Assembly (NCBI GenBank): GCA_028280605.1
Contig: JANQLL010000003.1
Coordinates: 1 to 48,734, forward strand
DNA: 48,734 nucleotides
Direction of reading: 5' to 3'
From: Candidatus Gastranaerophilales bacterium
Lineage (GTDB): Bacteria; Cyanobacteriota; Vampirovibrionia; Gastranaerophilales; JANQFW01
The notes under the pieces were generated by a model. That model was given only the letters and a program-made list of their open reading frames with translations, searched no databases and had not been told where the DNA came from. Shown here piece after piece: positions 17,352 to 28,299 of the stretch (its first letter is position 1; the number at the start of each line of letters is the position of its first letter). Position numbers and translations under genes: made by a program.

Positions 17352-20300
17352 TTATTGATCGAGACCAAAATCAGGTGATCCAAACATACCTTCAATTTCT
17401 TCCAGTATGGCCGAAGGTTTTCTCGCATTACTTCTGGATGCACGCTGCTGCTTTTCTTTTTCAGCTGCCTCATCAGAATGGCTTAAGTGATAATAACCAG
17501 TTCCTGCCGGTATCAATCTACCAATAATTACGTTTTCTTTTAATCCTCTTAACTGGTCCTTCTTGCCCTCTACTGCAGCTTCGGTCAATACTCTTGTAGT
17601 TTCTTGGAAACTAGCAGCAGATATAAAGCTTTCTGTGTTAAGACTGGCTTTTGTTATACCTAATAAAACAGGACTATAAGCAGCACCGACACCACCTAAA
17701 TCTTCGACATCTTTATTTTCAGCGTCGACAGAATAAATTTCCACCATTTCACCAGGTAAGAGTTTTGTATCACCGGAATCCTCTATTTTAACTTTTTTGG
17801 TCATCTGTCTAACAATAACTTCAATATGCTTATCAGCAATTTCTACACCTTGAGATCGGTATACTCTTTGTACTTCATCTACAAGATACTGTTGAACAGA
17901 CGTTACACCACTAAGCCTGATAATATCATGAGGATTCAACGGACCATCTGTTAAAGCTTGTCCCTTAATGATATCCTGCTTATCACTTACAATAAGGTTC
18001 GCATCAACCGGAATTTTAATTTCCTGACGACCATTTTCATTTAATATAAATAGTCGCTCAATGTCCTCATCCAATTCTATTTCAGCAACACCGTCACACT
18101 CGGCTAAAACCGCATTTTCTTTTGGCTTTCTTGCTTCTAACAGTTCTTCTACACGAGGTAGACCCTGTACAATATCACCGGTTTTTTGTCTTTCGAAAAT
18201 TAGAGTTGACAGTAAATCACCACGCTGAACTAAACTTTCTATATCCACTTGCAATTGAGCGCCCACACTTATCAAGTAAGGTCTACCTCTTCTTATCTTA
18301 AGTAATTTATCAGTTACTTCAGACACTTGACCTGATAATTTTGCAGTTTCACCACTTTCTGATAAAACTTGATCAACTTTTACTAGATCACCGAGTTTTA
18401 CAACCGGATTTGTTTTTAGCTCAACAACTTCTTCCAGGTCAGATGGAACTAATAAAAGCCTTCTTGCTTCAGTTTCACCAGCCTGCCCTAAACATACTTT
18501 TGCTTCACTTCTTGCAAGTACTTGGGTTTTAGAAATTGGAGTACCCGGTTCAATAATTGCTCCGTTGTCTACCAATAACTCTGTCTGTAAAGAAGACTTG
18601 CCACGGGCAGAATCATCTGTTTCTTTTCTAACAATCAAATTCTCTAGTACAACAATTTTTAAATTTTTATTCTCTTCATCATCAGCATTAGATATTTCAA
18701 CAAGACCTTTTAAATGACTTACATATCCTTGCATCTGAAGAACCAAACTTGTTCTTGTCAATGAAGCACCGTCAAGCTGCCTAATTCTACTGCCATCTCT
18801 ATACTGAAGTTGAGTAACCGGTACTATACTAATCAATTCATCTTCAGTCGAACTAAATTTGATAGTCACTTCTTTAGGTTTAATCTCAAATTCCTGAACA
18901 GGTCTTAACAAGATCTCCACTGACTCTACAGATGGTACAACATTTTCTTCGACATCTTCATCCATATCTTCGTCCATATCAAGCTTGTTAATTTCTTCAT
19001 GAGTTGAAGATAAAATGGTTACCATCGACTTTTTCTCAGCCACTATACCTTTTGCAATCTCTGCTCCAGCTTCAACAATTTCGCTGTCTTCAGCTTTTAA
19101 AGTACTTAAATCATCAACTTTATGTAATTCACCAGGTACAATAATTACTTCGTGTATGATATCATTGAACTCTTTTATAAGTGCAATACCATCAATGTGC
19201 GCAATAACATCTTTTACAACTTCGGTACCGGCTGTTACATATGTACCTGATTCAATCATTTTTAAAGTAGAGTCTTTGCTTACCTGATGAATTTCCTCTG
19301 GTATAAATATTACATTTCCTGGAGATGTAACAACATGGTGCTCGTCTACTTCAATACCATCGTATCTAATTTCACCACTTGAGTTTACCACATATTCTTC
19401 ATCAATCAACTCAGCTATGATCATACCATTTTCAACAATAGTACATTCAGGCGACTTAACTACGTAAGTTTCACCGGTCTCTTCAACTCTCCAAATATTT
19501 TCTTTTTTAGTTGTTTCTAATATTGCATTATCAGGGTTAATTGATGCAATTACAATAGTGATTTCTTTACCATTTACTATTTTCTTCGTAGTGATTCCTG
19601 CTTGCTCTGATTCATCAATTTCTAAATCAAGACCATATCTTACTTCACCACCATTTTCACTAACGGTAATGGTTTCAGCAAGAGGATAACCAGAAACTAC
19701 AGGTTGATTATCTTTAACTAAAATAGACGAACCTGCAGGTAAGTTGTAAACATCGCCGGATAATACCCAAACAATACCACTTCTATTAGCAGTTCTACTT
19801 ATGTTACCTTGTCTATCTCTTTTTTCGTCGATAGCAAAGCCTTCAAAAGTTACTTTGCCACTTATATCAGCTGTAATATCTTTTGTTGCTTTTTCTGTAA
19901 GTCGACTTGCGTCACCACGTATTGCCCCAGGGTCAAACTCAGAAATAACATTACCAATATTTACAGTATCTCCTATATTAACTTTAATAGTTGCATTTTG
20001 AGGTATCGAATAATTATGCTTTTTACCAGCAGAATCTACTACAACAATATTACCGTCTTTAACACTAACTTGAACATTATCACCGTGTCGTGTTCTTAGT
20101 TCTCTTGTTGCTACTCTATTTTCAACTTTACCAGATACTTCAGTTTTAATTTCTTGAACGTTTGATGCACCAGCGAATACACCACCAGTATGGAAGGTTC
20201 TCATTGTTAACTGTGTACCAGGCTCACCAATACTCTGTGCAGCAATAATACCGATAGATTCACCAACATCAACAATTTTGCTATTTGTCAGTGACCACCC

Positions 20301-21224
20301 GTAACATTTCTGGCATATACCGTACTCACAAGCACAAGTTAATGGAGATCTAACTTTGACCTGCTTAATACCTGCATCAAGTATTAAGTTAATATTATCT
20401 CTGTCAATTATAGCATTTCTTTCCATAAGTAATTCACCATCAGAGTCTAATACAGCTTCTGAAAGAGATCTACCTATTAAACGAGATTCTAAAGTTACAA
20501 TTTCTTTTTCCCCTTCCGTGATTGCTGTCATTAAAATACCGTTTGTTGTTTTACAATCATTAATTCTGATGATAACATCCTGCGCAACGTCGACTAACCT
20601 TCTAGTCAGATACCCAGAGTCAGCTGTTTTTAACGCTGTATCAACAAGACCTTTTCTTGCGCCATAACTTGAAATAATATATTCTGTTACGCTCAAGCCT
20701 TCTTTAAAGTTTGCTTTAATTGGAAGGTCAATAATTTGACCTTGTGCGTCTGCCATCAGACCACGCATTCCAACTAACTGTCTAACCTGACTTATATTAC
20801 CCCTTGCTCCAGAGAACGCCATCATGTACACGGGGTTCATTTTATCAAAATTCTTAACAACTTCTTTTGTTAACTTCTCAGTTGTCTCACTCCAGGTGTC
20901 AATAACTTTTGTATAACGCTCAACTTCAGTTATTTCACCTTTTAGATATCGACTTTGAGCTCTTTCTATTTCATCTTCTGCTTTATTCAACATATCTTTT
21001 TTTACTTTTGGAATATCCAAATCAGCGATTGATATAGTAGTTCCTGCTTTTGTTGCATACTTAAAGCCCAAATTTTTCAATGTATTAGCTAAAAAAGCTG
21101 TTTTGGCTGTTCCATATTCTAAAAATATGCTGGATAAAAGTTTATTAAGAGCTTTTTTATCCATTATTTCATTTATATATTCTAATGATTTTTTATTATT
21201 TTTACCAGGTAATAAACTGCTCAT
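17352..21224 (-). CDS. rpoC2: RNA polymerase beta' subunit, C-terminal part (RpoC2), 1290 aa
   Basis: Contains the bridge helix (MAFSGARGNISQVRQLVGMR, about 135-154), the trigger-loop region (VDTALKTADSGYLTRRLVDV at about 193-212 and GEPGTQLTMRTFHTGG at about 333-348), and a zinc site using C224, C297, C304 and C307. Directly after the trigger-loop helix comes a huge insertion (about 352-1050) of beta-rich repeats, corresponding to the cyanobacterial SI3 domain; two adjacent modules near 630-720 share a xxHxV-x-x-STLK pattern. The C-terminal end resumes with GLPRVEELLEARKP and ends with TESFISAASFQETTRVLTEA. Separate rpoC1 and rpoC2 genes are diagnostic of the cyanobacterial/melainabacterial line. 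Last gene of the rplJ operon. Confidence 0.97.
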   Translation of the reverse strand: MSSLLPGKNNKKSLEYINEIMDKKALNKLLSSIFLEYGTAKTAFLANTLKNLGFKYATKAGTTISIADLDIPKVKKDMLNKAEDEIERAQSRYLKGEITEVERYTKVIDTWSETTEKLTKEVVKNFDKMNPVYMMAFSGARGNISQVRQLVGMRGLMADAQGQIIDLPIKANFKEGLSVTEYIISSYGARKGLVDTALKTADSGYLTRRLVDVAQDVIIRINDCKTTNGILMTAITEGEKEIVTLESRLIGRSLSEAVLDSDGELLMERNAIIDRDNINLILDAGIKQVKVRSPLTCACEYGICQKCYGWSLTNSKIVDVGESIGIIAAQSIGEPGTQLTMRTFHTGGVFAGASNVQEIKTEVSGKVENRVATRELRTRHGDNVQVSVKDGNIVVVDSAGKKHNYSIPQNATIKVNIGDTVNIGNVISEFDPGAIRGDASRLTEKATKDITADISGKVTFEGFAIDEKRDRQGNISRTANRSGIVWVLSGDVYNLPAGSSILVKDNQPVVSGYPLAETITVSENGGEVRYGLDLEIDESEQAGITTKKIVNGKEITIVIASINPDNAILETTKKENIWRVEETGETYVVKSPECTIVENGMIIAELIDEEYVVNSSGEIRYDGIEVDEHHVVTSPGNVIFIPEEIHQVSKDSTLKMIESGTYVTAGTEVVKDVIAHIDGIALIKEFNDIIHEVIIVPGELHKVDDLSTLKAEDSEIVEAGAEIAKGIVAEKKSMVTILSSTHEEINKLDMDEDMDEDVEENVVPSVESVEILLRPVQEFEIKPKEVTIKFSSTEDELISIVPVTQLQYRDGSRIRQLDGASLTRTSLVLQMQGYVSHLKGLVEISNADDEENKNLKIVVLENLIVRKETDDSARGKSSLQTELLVDNGAIIEPGTPISKTQVLARSEAKVCLGQAGETEARRLLLVPSDLEEVVELKTNPVVKLGDLVKVDQVLSESGETAKLSGQVSEVTDKLLKIRRGRPYLISVGAQLQVDIESLVQRGDLLSTLIFERQKTGDIVQGLPRVEELLEARKPKENAVLAECDGVAEIELDEDIERLFILNENGRQEIKIPVDANLIVSDKQDIIKGQALTDGPLNPHDIIRLSGVTSVQQYLVDEVQRVYRSQGVEIADKHIEVIVRQMTKKVKIEDSGDTKLLPGEMVEIYSVDAENKDVEDLGGVGAAYSPVLLGITKASLNTESFISAASFQETTRVLTEAAVEGKKDQLRGLKENVIIGRLIPAGTGYYHLSHSDEAAEKEKQQRASRSNARKPSAILEEIEGMFGSPDFGLDQ

Positions 21225-21280
21225 TTTTTAATTTACCTCTTATTTATATTTTTAATTAAAACTTAATGATGTTTAACTGC

Positions 21281-22999
21281 TTAAGCGCCAACCATAGATG
21301 ATTGAACAGCCATATTGAATATTATCCGACCAGGTGTTGTTACAACCCTTTCACCATCTTCTTTTCTAACAGTGATTTTTGAATGTAGTTTTATAACACC
21401 AGCTTCAAAAGCTGTAATAACATCATTAAAGTCTACAAAATATCCTTCAACATCTTTATCTGCATTTGGATTGATAGTGAGGTAATAAATTCCAAGTACC
21501 ATATCCTGAGATGGAGTAATAACCGGCTTACCTGTTGCAGGTAAAAGAATATTATTATTTGCTAACATAAGCATTCTAGCTTCAGTTTGCGCCTCAATCG
21601 ATAATGGGACATGAACAGCCATTTGGTCACCATCAAAATCAGCATTGAATGCTGTACAGACCAAAGGATGCAACTGTATTGCACGACCTTCTACTAATAC
21701 AGGCTCAAATGACTGAATTCCAAGTCTGTGCAAAGTTGGTGCACGGTTTAACAGTACCGGATGACCGTCAATTACTTCTTCCAGTACGTCCCATACTATA
21801 TTTTCACCACGTTCAATTTTCTTTTTTGCTGATTTTATATTTTGTACAAAACCACGTTCTATTAGTTTATTAACAACAAAAGGCTTAAACAGTTCTATTG
21901 CCATTTCTTTTGGCAAGCCACATTGATGGAGTTTTAACTGAGGTCCGACAACAATAACACTTCTTCCTGAGTAATCAACCCTTTTACCAAGAAGGTTTTG
22001 TCTAAAACGACCTTGTTTACCTTCAATTATATTACTTAATGATTTTAATGGACGATTGTTAGGACCAATTACGGTTCTACCTCTTCTACCATTATCAATC
22101 AATGCATCTACTGCCTCTTGAAGCATTCTTTTTTCGTTTCTTACGATTATTTCGGGAGCACCCATTTCTAATAAACGTAAAAGACGATTGTTTCTGTTAA
22201 TAACTCTTCTGTATAAGTCATTTAAATCACTTGTGGCAAATCTACCACCATCTAATTGAACCATTGGTCTCAAATCAGGTGGAGTTACGGGTAATACATC
22301 CATAATCATCCAAGTAGGATCAGTATTACTCGCCGCTAAAGATTCAACCAAACGCAACCTTTTTATCAGTTTTGCTTTTTTTTGAACGGAATTTCCACTT
22401 GAAGCCAAACTATTTCTAATGTGTTCAATTAAATCAGTTAATTTGATTTCGGTTAGCAACTCTTTTATTGCCTCTGCACCGATACCAACTTTTAAACTTG
22501 TTTCACCCGGATGTTCCATTAAATAATTATCATAATCTTCTTCTGTTAATAATTGGGTTTTCTTAAAATCAGATTCTCCAGGATCAACCACTATATAACT
22601 ATTAAAGTAAATTACTTGTTCAAGATCTCTTAAAGACATATCCAAAAGCAAACCAAGATAACTTGGAATGCCTTTTAAAAACCAAATATGGCTAACTGGA
22701 GCGGCTAATTTAATATGCCCCATTCTATGACGTCTTACTTTACTGTCAGTAACTTCAACACCACAACGCTCACATATAATGCCTTTATGTCTAACTCTTT
22801 TATATTTACCGCAATAACATTCCCAATCTTTCGACGGACCAAAAATTTTTTCACAAAATAGTCCATCTCTTTCAGGCTTTAAAGTACGATAATTTATAGT
22901 TTCCGGCTTGGTAACTTCACCAAAAGACCATTTTAATACACGCTCTGGTGATGCGATACCAATCCTTATATAATCAAAATAATCAATACAAGTAGACAA
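21281..22999 (-). CDS. rpoC1: RNA polymerase gamma subunit (RpoC1, N-terminal beta'), 572 aa
   Basis: N-terminal zinc site C61, C63, C76, C79 ([19 protein letters not shown]), rudder/lid region with [13 protein letters not shown], and the catalytic Mg-binding NADFDGDQM with D454, D456 and D458. It ends shortly after [11 protein letters not shown], where cyanobacterial RpoC1 ends, and RpoC2 starts 56 bases later. Start is TTG 22999, supported by GGGAG seven bases upstream. Assembles with RpoB, RpoC2 and RpoA (not in this window). Confidence 0.97.
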   Translation of the reverse strand: MSTCIDYFDYIRIGIASPERVLKWSFGEVTKPETINYRTLKPERDGLFCEKIFGPSKDWECYCGKYKRVRHKGIICERCGVEVTDSKVRRHRMGHIKLAAPVSHIWFLKGIPSYLGLLLDMSLRDLEQVIYFNSYIVVDPGESDFKKTQLLTEEDYDNYLMEHPGETSLKVGIGAEAIKELLTEIKLTDLIEHIRNSLASSGNSVQKKAKLIKRLRLVESLAASNTDPTWMIMDVLPVTPPDLRPMVQLDGGRFATSDLNDLYRRVINRNNRLLRLLEMGAPEIIVRNEKRMLQEAVDALIDNGRRGRTVIGPNNRPLKSLSNIIEGKQGRFRQNLLGKRVDYSGRSVIVVGPQLKLHQCGLPKEMAIELFKPFVVNKLIERGFVQNIKSAKKKIERGENIVWDVLEEVIDGHPVLLNRAPTLHRLGIQSFEPVLVEGRAIQLHPLVCTAFNADFDGDQMAVHVPLSIEAQTEARMLMLANNNILLPATGKPVITPSQDMVLGIYYLTINPNADKDVEGYFVDFNDVITAFEAGVIKLHSKITVRKEDGERVVTTPGRIIFNMAVQSSMVGA

Positions 23000-23066
23000 T
23001 TTCCTTCTCCCTTGTTCATTTTTTAGGAATACAAATTATAAAACCAATTAGTCAGATCACTTTTAG

Positions 23067-26000
23067 CTATTCGCTAAAAGCACCTGGAGACTGGAAGAAA
23101 TTGATATTTAACAACTCTGAATCCAAATCACTAATTGTCCGCTTTGGTGCTGACTTTCTAATTTCATCAGTATCACTCATTAAGTCAACCTCTGCTCCAC
23201 CTCGTTTTGCCACGGTGATATCTAAGCCAATACTTTGTAGTTCTCTTACAAGTACCTTAAATGATTCTGGTATACCAGGCCTTTGTAAGTTTTCACCTTT
23301 TACGATTGATTCATAAGCGCGACTTCTACCATTTACATCGTCAGACTTTATAGTCAACATTTCTTGAAGTGTATAAGCTGCACCATAAGCTTCTAAAGCC
23401 CATACTTCCATCTCTCCAAAACGCTGTCCGCCAAACTGAGCTTTACCACCTAATGGTTGCTGAGTAACTAAACTGTAAGGTCCGGTACTTCTTGCATGAA
23501 TTTTATCATCTACAAGGTGAACTAGTTTCATTAGGTACATCATCCCGACTGATACAGGCTGATCAAATGGATCTCCTGTTCTACCATCATAAAGAGTTAC
23601 CTTACCGGATTCATTTACCCAATCTAAACCAGTTTGTTCAATTCCAGTTGTTATTTCATCTGTGGTTGCAACCATAGATGCTTCATCACCAAACATTTCA
23701 TCAAATGGAGGAACTTCGTAATAATTACCAGTTAAATATGCTGCCATACCTAATAGAGTTTCATAAGTCTGACCTACGTTCATACGACTCGGTACCCCCA
23801 GTGGATTTAATACAATATCAACCGGTGTGCCATCAGGCAAGAAAGGCATATCTTCTTTTGGTAATATTTTAGAAACAATACCTTTGTTTCCGTGTCTACC
23901 TGCAATTTTATCGCCAACACTGATTTTACGTTTTTGAGCTATATATACACGTATTACAGTATTTGCACCAGGTGGAAGCTCATCACCTTTTTCTCGGTCA
24001 AATACTTTTACATCAACAACTCTACCACCTTCACCATGAGGTACTCTCAAGCTATTATCTCTAACATCTCTAGCTTTTTCCGCAAAAATCGCTCTTAAAA
24101 GCTTTTCCTCAGGTGGGTGCTCAGATTCACCTTTTGGCGTAACCTTTCCTACTAAGATATCATCAGCATAAACTCTTGCGCCTATTCTTACAATACCTCT
24201 TTCGTCAAGGTGCCTTAAGCTATCCTCACTAACATTTGGAACTTCTCGTGTTATCTCTTCTGGTCCCAATTTAGTTGTTCTAGCATCAATCTCTAATTTT
24301 TCAATATGCACACTTGTAAATACGTCATCATGGACCAGCCTATTACTTATTAGGATAGCATCCTCAAAGTTATAGCCTTCCCAAGGCATAAACGCTGCCA
24401 TTATATTTCTTCCTAAAGCAAGTTCTCCGAATTCGGTAGCAGCACCGTCAGCTACTGGGTCACCTTTTCTTATTTGCTGACCTGCTTTAACTATAGGTTT
24501 CTGATTTAAACAAGTGTCTTGGTTACTTCTGATATACTTCATCAGAGAATATTTATGAATTCGACCTGTGCTATCCATTATTTGAACTTCATCACCGGTA
24601 ACACGTTCTACATGTCCGTCAACACCAGATAATACAACCATACCAGAATCTCGAGCCGCTCTTTTTTCGAGACCTGTTCCTACAACTGGTCTTTGCGCTC
24701 TTAATAAAGGTACAGCTTGACGTTGCATGTTTGAACCCATTAATGCCCTGTTTGCATCGTCATGCTCCAAAAATGGTATTAAGGCTGTACCAACAGAAAT
24801 GATCTGGATTGGAGACAATCCCATATAATCAACCTTATTTGCATCACCCATTGTAAATTCACTTCGATAACGAACAGGCACTTGTTCTTTTGCTATTTTT
24901 TTAGTTACCTGGTCAATCATAACATCACCAGGCGCAACTCTGAAGTTATCTTCTTCATCCGCACTCAAATGATGTATTTCACTAGTTTGATAACCATCTT
25001 TCACTACATAATACGGAGTTTCTATGAATCCATACTCATTAACTCGTGCAAAGGTACTTAAACTCCCAATCAAACCAGCGTTTGGTCCTTCAGGTGTTTC
25101 TACTGGACATATTCTCCCATAGTGACTAGGATGAATATCCCGAACGGCAAATCCAGCTCTTTCTCTAGCCAAACCACCTGGTCCTAAAGCTGATAATCTT
25201 CTTTTGTGGGTTAATTCTGCTAATGGATTTGTTTGATCCATAAACTGTGATAGCTGCGAAGAGCCAAAGAACTCTTTGATTGCTGCAACTAAAGGTTTTG
25301 TATTTAGCAAATTAATTGGGGTTAATGTCTCTGCATCTTGTAGAGTCATTCTTTCTTTTACTATTCTTTCCAATCTTGTTAAACCAATTCTAAACTGGTT
25401 CTGCAACAATTCACCAACAGATCTGATACGACGGTTTCCTAGATGGTCAATATCATCTATATTACCTTCATCATGTACAAGATTCACTAGATATTCTATA
25501 CCTGCAACTATGTCTTGTACTGTTAAAGTTCTTTGTGTTTCGGGTAAATTTAAGCCAAGCTTTTTATTTAGCTTATATCTTCCAACTCTTCCCAAGTCAT
25601 ATCTTTTATCATCAAAAAATCTACTTTCGATTATAGATTTACCACCGCTTGCACTGGCTGGATCACCAGGTCTGAGTTTTTTATAAACCTCAATTAATGC
25701 CTCATCAGAATCTTTTGAAGTATCTTTATCTAAAGTTTTCTTTAAAAAGTCACCATGCCTAAACACTGAATTAAATTCAGTTGCACTAATTCCGAGAGCT
25801 TTTAACAAGGTAGTTGCTAAAATCTTCCTATTTTTATCAATTTTTACATATACAATGTCATTAACATCAGTTTCAACTTTTAACCATGCTCCTCTATTAG
25901 GTATTAAAGTTGCATTATATATACGTTTTCCTGTAGGAGCTAAATCTCTTTTAAAATATATACCAGGCGATCTTACAATTTGACTTACTATAACACGTTC

Positions 26001-26381
26001 TGCACCATTAATAATAAAGGTTCCACGCTCAGTCATCATTGGTATATCACCAACATAAACCTCTTGTTCTTTAATTTCACCAGTATCACGATTAACTAAA
26101 CGCATCATTATACGCAATTGTTTAGTATAACTTGCATCGTTTAATCTTGCCTCTTCAACACTATACTTAGGGTTATCAAAGGTATAATTTGGTAAAAAGT
26201 GTAATTCTAAACGTCCAGTATAATCTTTTATAGGAGAAAAAGAAAGTAATTCTTCTTTAAGACCTTCTTTTAAAAACCATTCAAATGATTTCTTCTGTAT
26301 TTCTGTTAAGTCTGGTAACTCCGTCATATCCGGGGCTACCATTCCCTTTGGCGTTACTCTTTCAACATATTTATTAGCCAT
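23067..26381 (-). CDS. rpoB: RNA polymerase beta subunit, 1104 aa
   Basis: Full-length RpoB of the compact cyanobacterial size. The rifampicin pocket at about 376-400 reads [19 protein letters not shown]382, H392 and S397 (E. coli D516, H526, S531) are all the susceptible residues. Further signatures include [32 protein letters not shown] and [20 protein letters not shown]. It follows rplL by a 236-nt structured spacer and precedes rpoC1 by 67 nt. Confidence 0.98.
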   Translation of the reverse strand: MANKYVERVTPKGMVAPDMTELPDLTEIQKKSFEWFLKEGLKEELLSFSPIKDYTGRLELHFLPNYTFDNPKYSVEEARLNDASYTKQLRIMMRLVNRDTGEIKEQEVYVGDIPMMTERGTFIINGAERVIVSQIVRSPGIYFKRDLAPTGKRIYNATLIPNRGAWLKVETDVNDIVYVKIDKNRKILATTLLKALGISATEFNSVFRHGDFLKKTLDKDTSKDSDEALIEVYKKLRPGDPASASGGKSIIESRFFDDKRYDLGRVGRYKLNKKLGLNLPETQRTLTVQDIVAGIEYLVNLVHDEGNIDDIDHLGNRRIRSVGELLQNQFRIGLTRLERIVKERMTLQDAETLTPINLLNTKPLVAAIKEFFGSSQLSQFMDQTNPLAELTHKRRLSALGPGGLARERAGFAVRDIHPSHYGRICPVETPEGPNAGLIGSLSTFARVNEYGFIETPYYVVKDGYQTSEIHHLSADEEDNFRVAPGDVMIDQVTKKIAKEQVPVRYRSEFTMGDANKVDYMGLSPIQIISVGTALIPFLEHDDANRALMGSNMQRQAVPLLRAQRPVVGTGLEKRAARDSGMVVLSGVDGHVERVTGDEVQIMDSTGRIHKYSLMKYIRSNQDTCLNQKPIVKAGQQIRKGDPVADGAATEFGELALGRNIMAAFMPWEGYNFEDAILISNRLVHDDVFTSVHIEKLEIDARTTKLGPEEITREVPNVSEDSLRHLDERGIVRIGARVYADDILVGKVTPKGESEHPPEEKLLRAIFAEKARDVRDNSLRVPHGEGGRVVDVKVFDREKGDELPPGANTVIRVYIAQKRKISVGDKIAGRHGNKGIVSKILPKEDMPFLPDGTPVDIVLNPLGVPSRMNVGQTYETLLGMAAYLTGNYYEVPPFDEMFGDEASMVATTDEITTGIEQTGLDWVNESGKVTLYDGRTGDPFDQPVSVGMMYLMKLVHLVDDKIHARSTGPYSLVTQQPLGGKAQFGGQRFGEMEVWALEAYGAAYTLQEMLTIKSDDVNGRSRAYESIVKGENLQRPGIPESFKVLVRELQSIGLDITVAKRGGAEVDLMSDTDEIRKSAPKRTISDLDSELLNINFFQSPGAFSE

Positions 26382-26408
26382 TACAAACCTCGCCTAATAT
26401 GTAGTTCA

Positions 26409-26512
26409 CTAATTTTAACTAAAATTAGAATATTACTGCATTACTCATTATTAGTAATATAGTATAGTAAAAAACATTCAAGTCAAGGTCGTGGGTTATC
26501 CCCTGTGACCTT
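26409..26512 (-). promoter_or_regulatory. Structured rplL-rpoB spacer, attenuator-like
   Basis: Three hairpins occur on the minus strand upstream of rpoB. The first is AAGGTC...GACCTT (26485-26512) with an inner GGG/CCC, followed by six T at 26471-26476. The second is a 6-bp ATTACT/AGTAAT hairpin at 26440-26458. The third is a perfect CTAATTTTA/TAAAATTAG hairpin at 26409-26428. The first has the form of a partial terminator, comparable in position to the known E. coli rplL-rpoB attenuator. Confidence 0.55.
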
Positions 26513-26617
26513 AACTTAATGTTCAATATTCAATTTTTTGTTGGATTTTTATAGTTGTTATCCTTCGATCAATATAATCACCTATAATAAATATCAATAA
26601 ATAGTATAAATTAGATA

Positions 26618-26998
26618 CTATTTTATTTCAACTGTAGCGCCCAACTCTTCTAACTTCTTCTTAATTTCTTCTGCTTCTTCTTTTTTGATGCCTTCTTTGA
26701 TTGGCTTTGGAGCATTATCAACTAATTCTTTTGCTTCTTTAAGTCCAAGTCCGGTAATTACTCTAACTTCTTTTAAAACGTTAATTTTATTAGAACCAAC
26801 ACCAGCTAGAACTGCACTTACTTCAGTCTCTTCAGCAGCTTCTGCTGCACCAGCGCCAGCAGCAGGCATTGCAGCTACAGCAGCTACAGGAGCAGCAGCA
26901 GATACACCAAATTTATCTTCCATTTTCTTAACTAAGTCAGCAGCTTCTATTAAAGTTAAAGCTTCTATTTTTTCTAAAATTTCATCAACAGCACTCAT
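26618..26998 (-). CDS. rplL: Ribosomal protein L7/L12, 126 aa
   Basis: Stalk protein recruiting GTPase factors. N-terminal dimer domain ([20 protein letters not shown]), Ala-rich hinge at about 33-60, then C-terminal domain with [20 protein letters not shown]. Normal length. Follows rplJ by 82 nt with a strong ribosome-binding site. Confidence 0.98.
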   Translation of the reverse strand: MSAVDEILEKIEALTLIEAADLVKKMEDKFGVSAAAPVAAVAAMPAAGAGAAEAAEETEVSAVLAGVGSNKINVLKEVRVITGLGLKEAKELVDNAPKPIKEGIKKEEAEEIKKKLEELGATVEIK

Positions 26999-27080
26999 TT
27001 CTTTTTCTCCTTTATATTTAAAAATTTTTACTTATAAACAAGTTATTTCAATATATCTAAATTGACACATTAGTTAATAA

Positions 27081-27611
27081 CTATGATGCAGCCTTCTCTT
27101 TCTGTTCTCTAATTGCATCCATAGCTGTAACTAGACCTCTTAATACTCCATTTGTAGCATTTGCAATACCAGCAGCTGGAGCGTTTATACAGCCAAGCAT
27201 TTTCGCATAAATTTCGTCTTTGCTTGGTAATTCAGCAAGTTTTTTAACATCTTCTTTAGTTAATGCATTACCATCAAGTACTGCTCCTATAATTTCAGTC
27301 TTTTTTGATTCTTTTGCAAACTTTGTTAAAATTTTTGCAGGCGCAACTTGATCTTCAAATCCTATAGCTAAAGCCACAGGACCTTTTAGCATGTCTTCTA
27401 AAGGTGCAAACTCAGTATCTTTTATTGCAATTTTAGCAAGTGTATTTTTAATTACAGTAAAATCTGATCCTTCTTTTTGAAGCCTTCTTCTTAGTTCTGT
27501 TATCTCTGCAACAGATAATCCTCTGTAATCAGTTACAATTGCAACTTTTGCTTTTGCAATACTTTCTTTTATCTTTTCTATCTTGTCGTTTTTAAAGGCT
27601 TTAGTTGCCAT
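27081..27611 (-). CDS. rplJ: Ribosomal protein L10, 176 aa
   Basis: Base of the L7/L12 stalk. Contains the typical KAKVAIVTDYRGLSVAEITE and FTVIKNTLAKIA. A longer frame begins at 27674, but its extra 21 residues are unlike L10 and cover the leader hairpin, so ATG 27611 is chosen. GGGAGG lies 12 bases upstream, with an in-frame GTG in between as an alternative. The usual upstream rplK-rplA pair is missing here. Confidence 0.95.
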   Translation of the reverse strand: MATKAFKNDKIEKIKESIAKAKVAIVTDYRGLSVAEITELRRRLQKEGSDFTVIKNTLAKIAIKDTEFAPLEDMLKGPVALAIGFEDQVAPAKILTKFAKESKKTEIIGAVLDGNALTKEDVKKLAELPSKDEIYAKMLGCINAPAAGIANATNGVLRGLVTAMDAIREQKEKAAS

Positions 27612-27642
27612 TAGCTTCACTAACCTCCCTTCAATCGGGTAT

Positions 27643-27725
27643 AAAAAAATCTGCATACTACTGCAGACAATCAAACAATCAAAATTTATGCTAGTTAAAA
27701 CATTTTTTGATATTTAACCTCGGTT
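27643..27725 (-). promoter_or_regulatory. L10-type leader with terminator-like hairpin
   Basis: The minus-strand leader of rplJ contains CCGAGGT (27717-27723) within GCCAACCGAGG, resembling the L10/L12-binding motif of bacterial L10 leaders. It then has a perfect TCTGCA/TGCAGA hairpin (27650-27667) followed by seven T (27643-27649). This suggests autogenous attenuation by L10-L12. The motif match is by eye. Confidence 0.5.
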
Positions 27726-27758
27726 GGCAAGCTTTAGCTTTTTAAATTTTATACTTAT

Positions 27759-27807
27759 CTCAAATATTTTTAATAATATTACATCTATAAAAATATTTGA
27801 GTGTCAG
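27759..27807 (-). promoter_or_regulatory. Probable rplJ operon promoter inside a 14-bp perfect dyad
   Basis: Minus strand CTGACA (27802-27807), 18-nt spacer, TGTAAT (27778-27783). The -10 is framed by a perfect inverted repeat, CTCAAATATTTTTA at 27759-27772 and its complement at 27788-27801. This may be an operator or promoter-proximal hairpin. Confidence 0.5.
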
Positions 27808-28076
27808 TAATAAATATACCAACTTTCTGCAGTCAACATGAAATAATTTAACAAAAACATAAAAATAAATCAAATATTAAGTTAATATAAAATTTAGAAA
27901 AAAAACTCAAAATAAAAAAAATTATAATTTAAATAAATGTTTATCATAGCAAATATAATATATTAGTATAGGTTTAACAAAATAAAAAAATATTACTTAT
28001 AATTAATTAATAAAAAATTACTCAATATAAAAATTAATGATATAATATATAACTGAAAGACGAACAGGAGGTAACA
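27808..28076 (+). promoter_or_regulatory. AT-rich divergent spacer with extended -10 promoter for the RHH gene
   Basis: Mostly A/T tracts without a gene. Near its right end TGA-TATAAT (TATAAT at 28041-28046) is an extended -10, about 30 bases before the RHH start; GGAGG at about 28068-28072 is the ribosome-binding site. No clear -35. Confidence 0.55.
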
Positions 28077-28265
28077 ATGGCAAAAGTGTTAATTTCTATG
28101 CCGGATGAATTCTTAAGCAAAATAGATGAATATGCACATTTTGAACAAAGAAGTAGAAGTGAATTGATAAGAGAAGCCTTAAGAACATATATTTTCAAGA
28201 ACAAAAAAATTAATAAAGAGCAAGAAAACAAAAGAGCTCAAATTCTTGAAAATTTATTAGACTAA
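28077..28265 (+). CDS. Ribbon-helix-helix DNA-binding protein, 62 aa
   Basis: CopG/MetJ-like fold: beta strand AKVLISMPDEFL, helix A LSKIDEYAHFE, and SRSELIREALRTYIF as turn-helix B, followed by a short charged tail. Such proteins bind DNA as dimers and are often autorepressors or antitoxins. No toxin gene is adjacent; the next gene, 34 bases downstream, is a PilZ protein, so it probably controls that pair. Strong ribosome-binding site. Confidence 0.88.
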   Translation: MAKVLISMPDEFLSKIDEYAHFEQRSRSELIREALRTYIFKNKKINKEQENKRAQILENLLD

Positions 28266-28299
28266 ATTTGTGATAGATAGATATTAAAATAGGAAAGAC

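Noticed and set aside
19015..20667. Several frames of 60-100 aa antisense to rpoC2
   Set aside because: Composition typical of reverse-strand shadows; rpoC2 is continuous and conserved.
25276..25686. 136-aa frame antisense to rpoB
   Set aside because: Shadow of a conserved gene; no domain recognised.
26685..27065. 126-aa frame antisense to rplL
   Set aside because: Ser/Ala-rich mirror of the L7/L12 Ala-rich hinge; no family resemblance or ribosome-binding site.
27612..27674. Longer rplJ frame
   Set aside because: Covers the terminator-like leader hairpin and does not resemble L10.
28034..28231. 65-aa minus-strand frame over the RHH gene
   Set aside because: Opposite strand of a clear RHH domain gene with promoter and ribosome-binding site.
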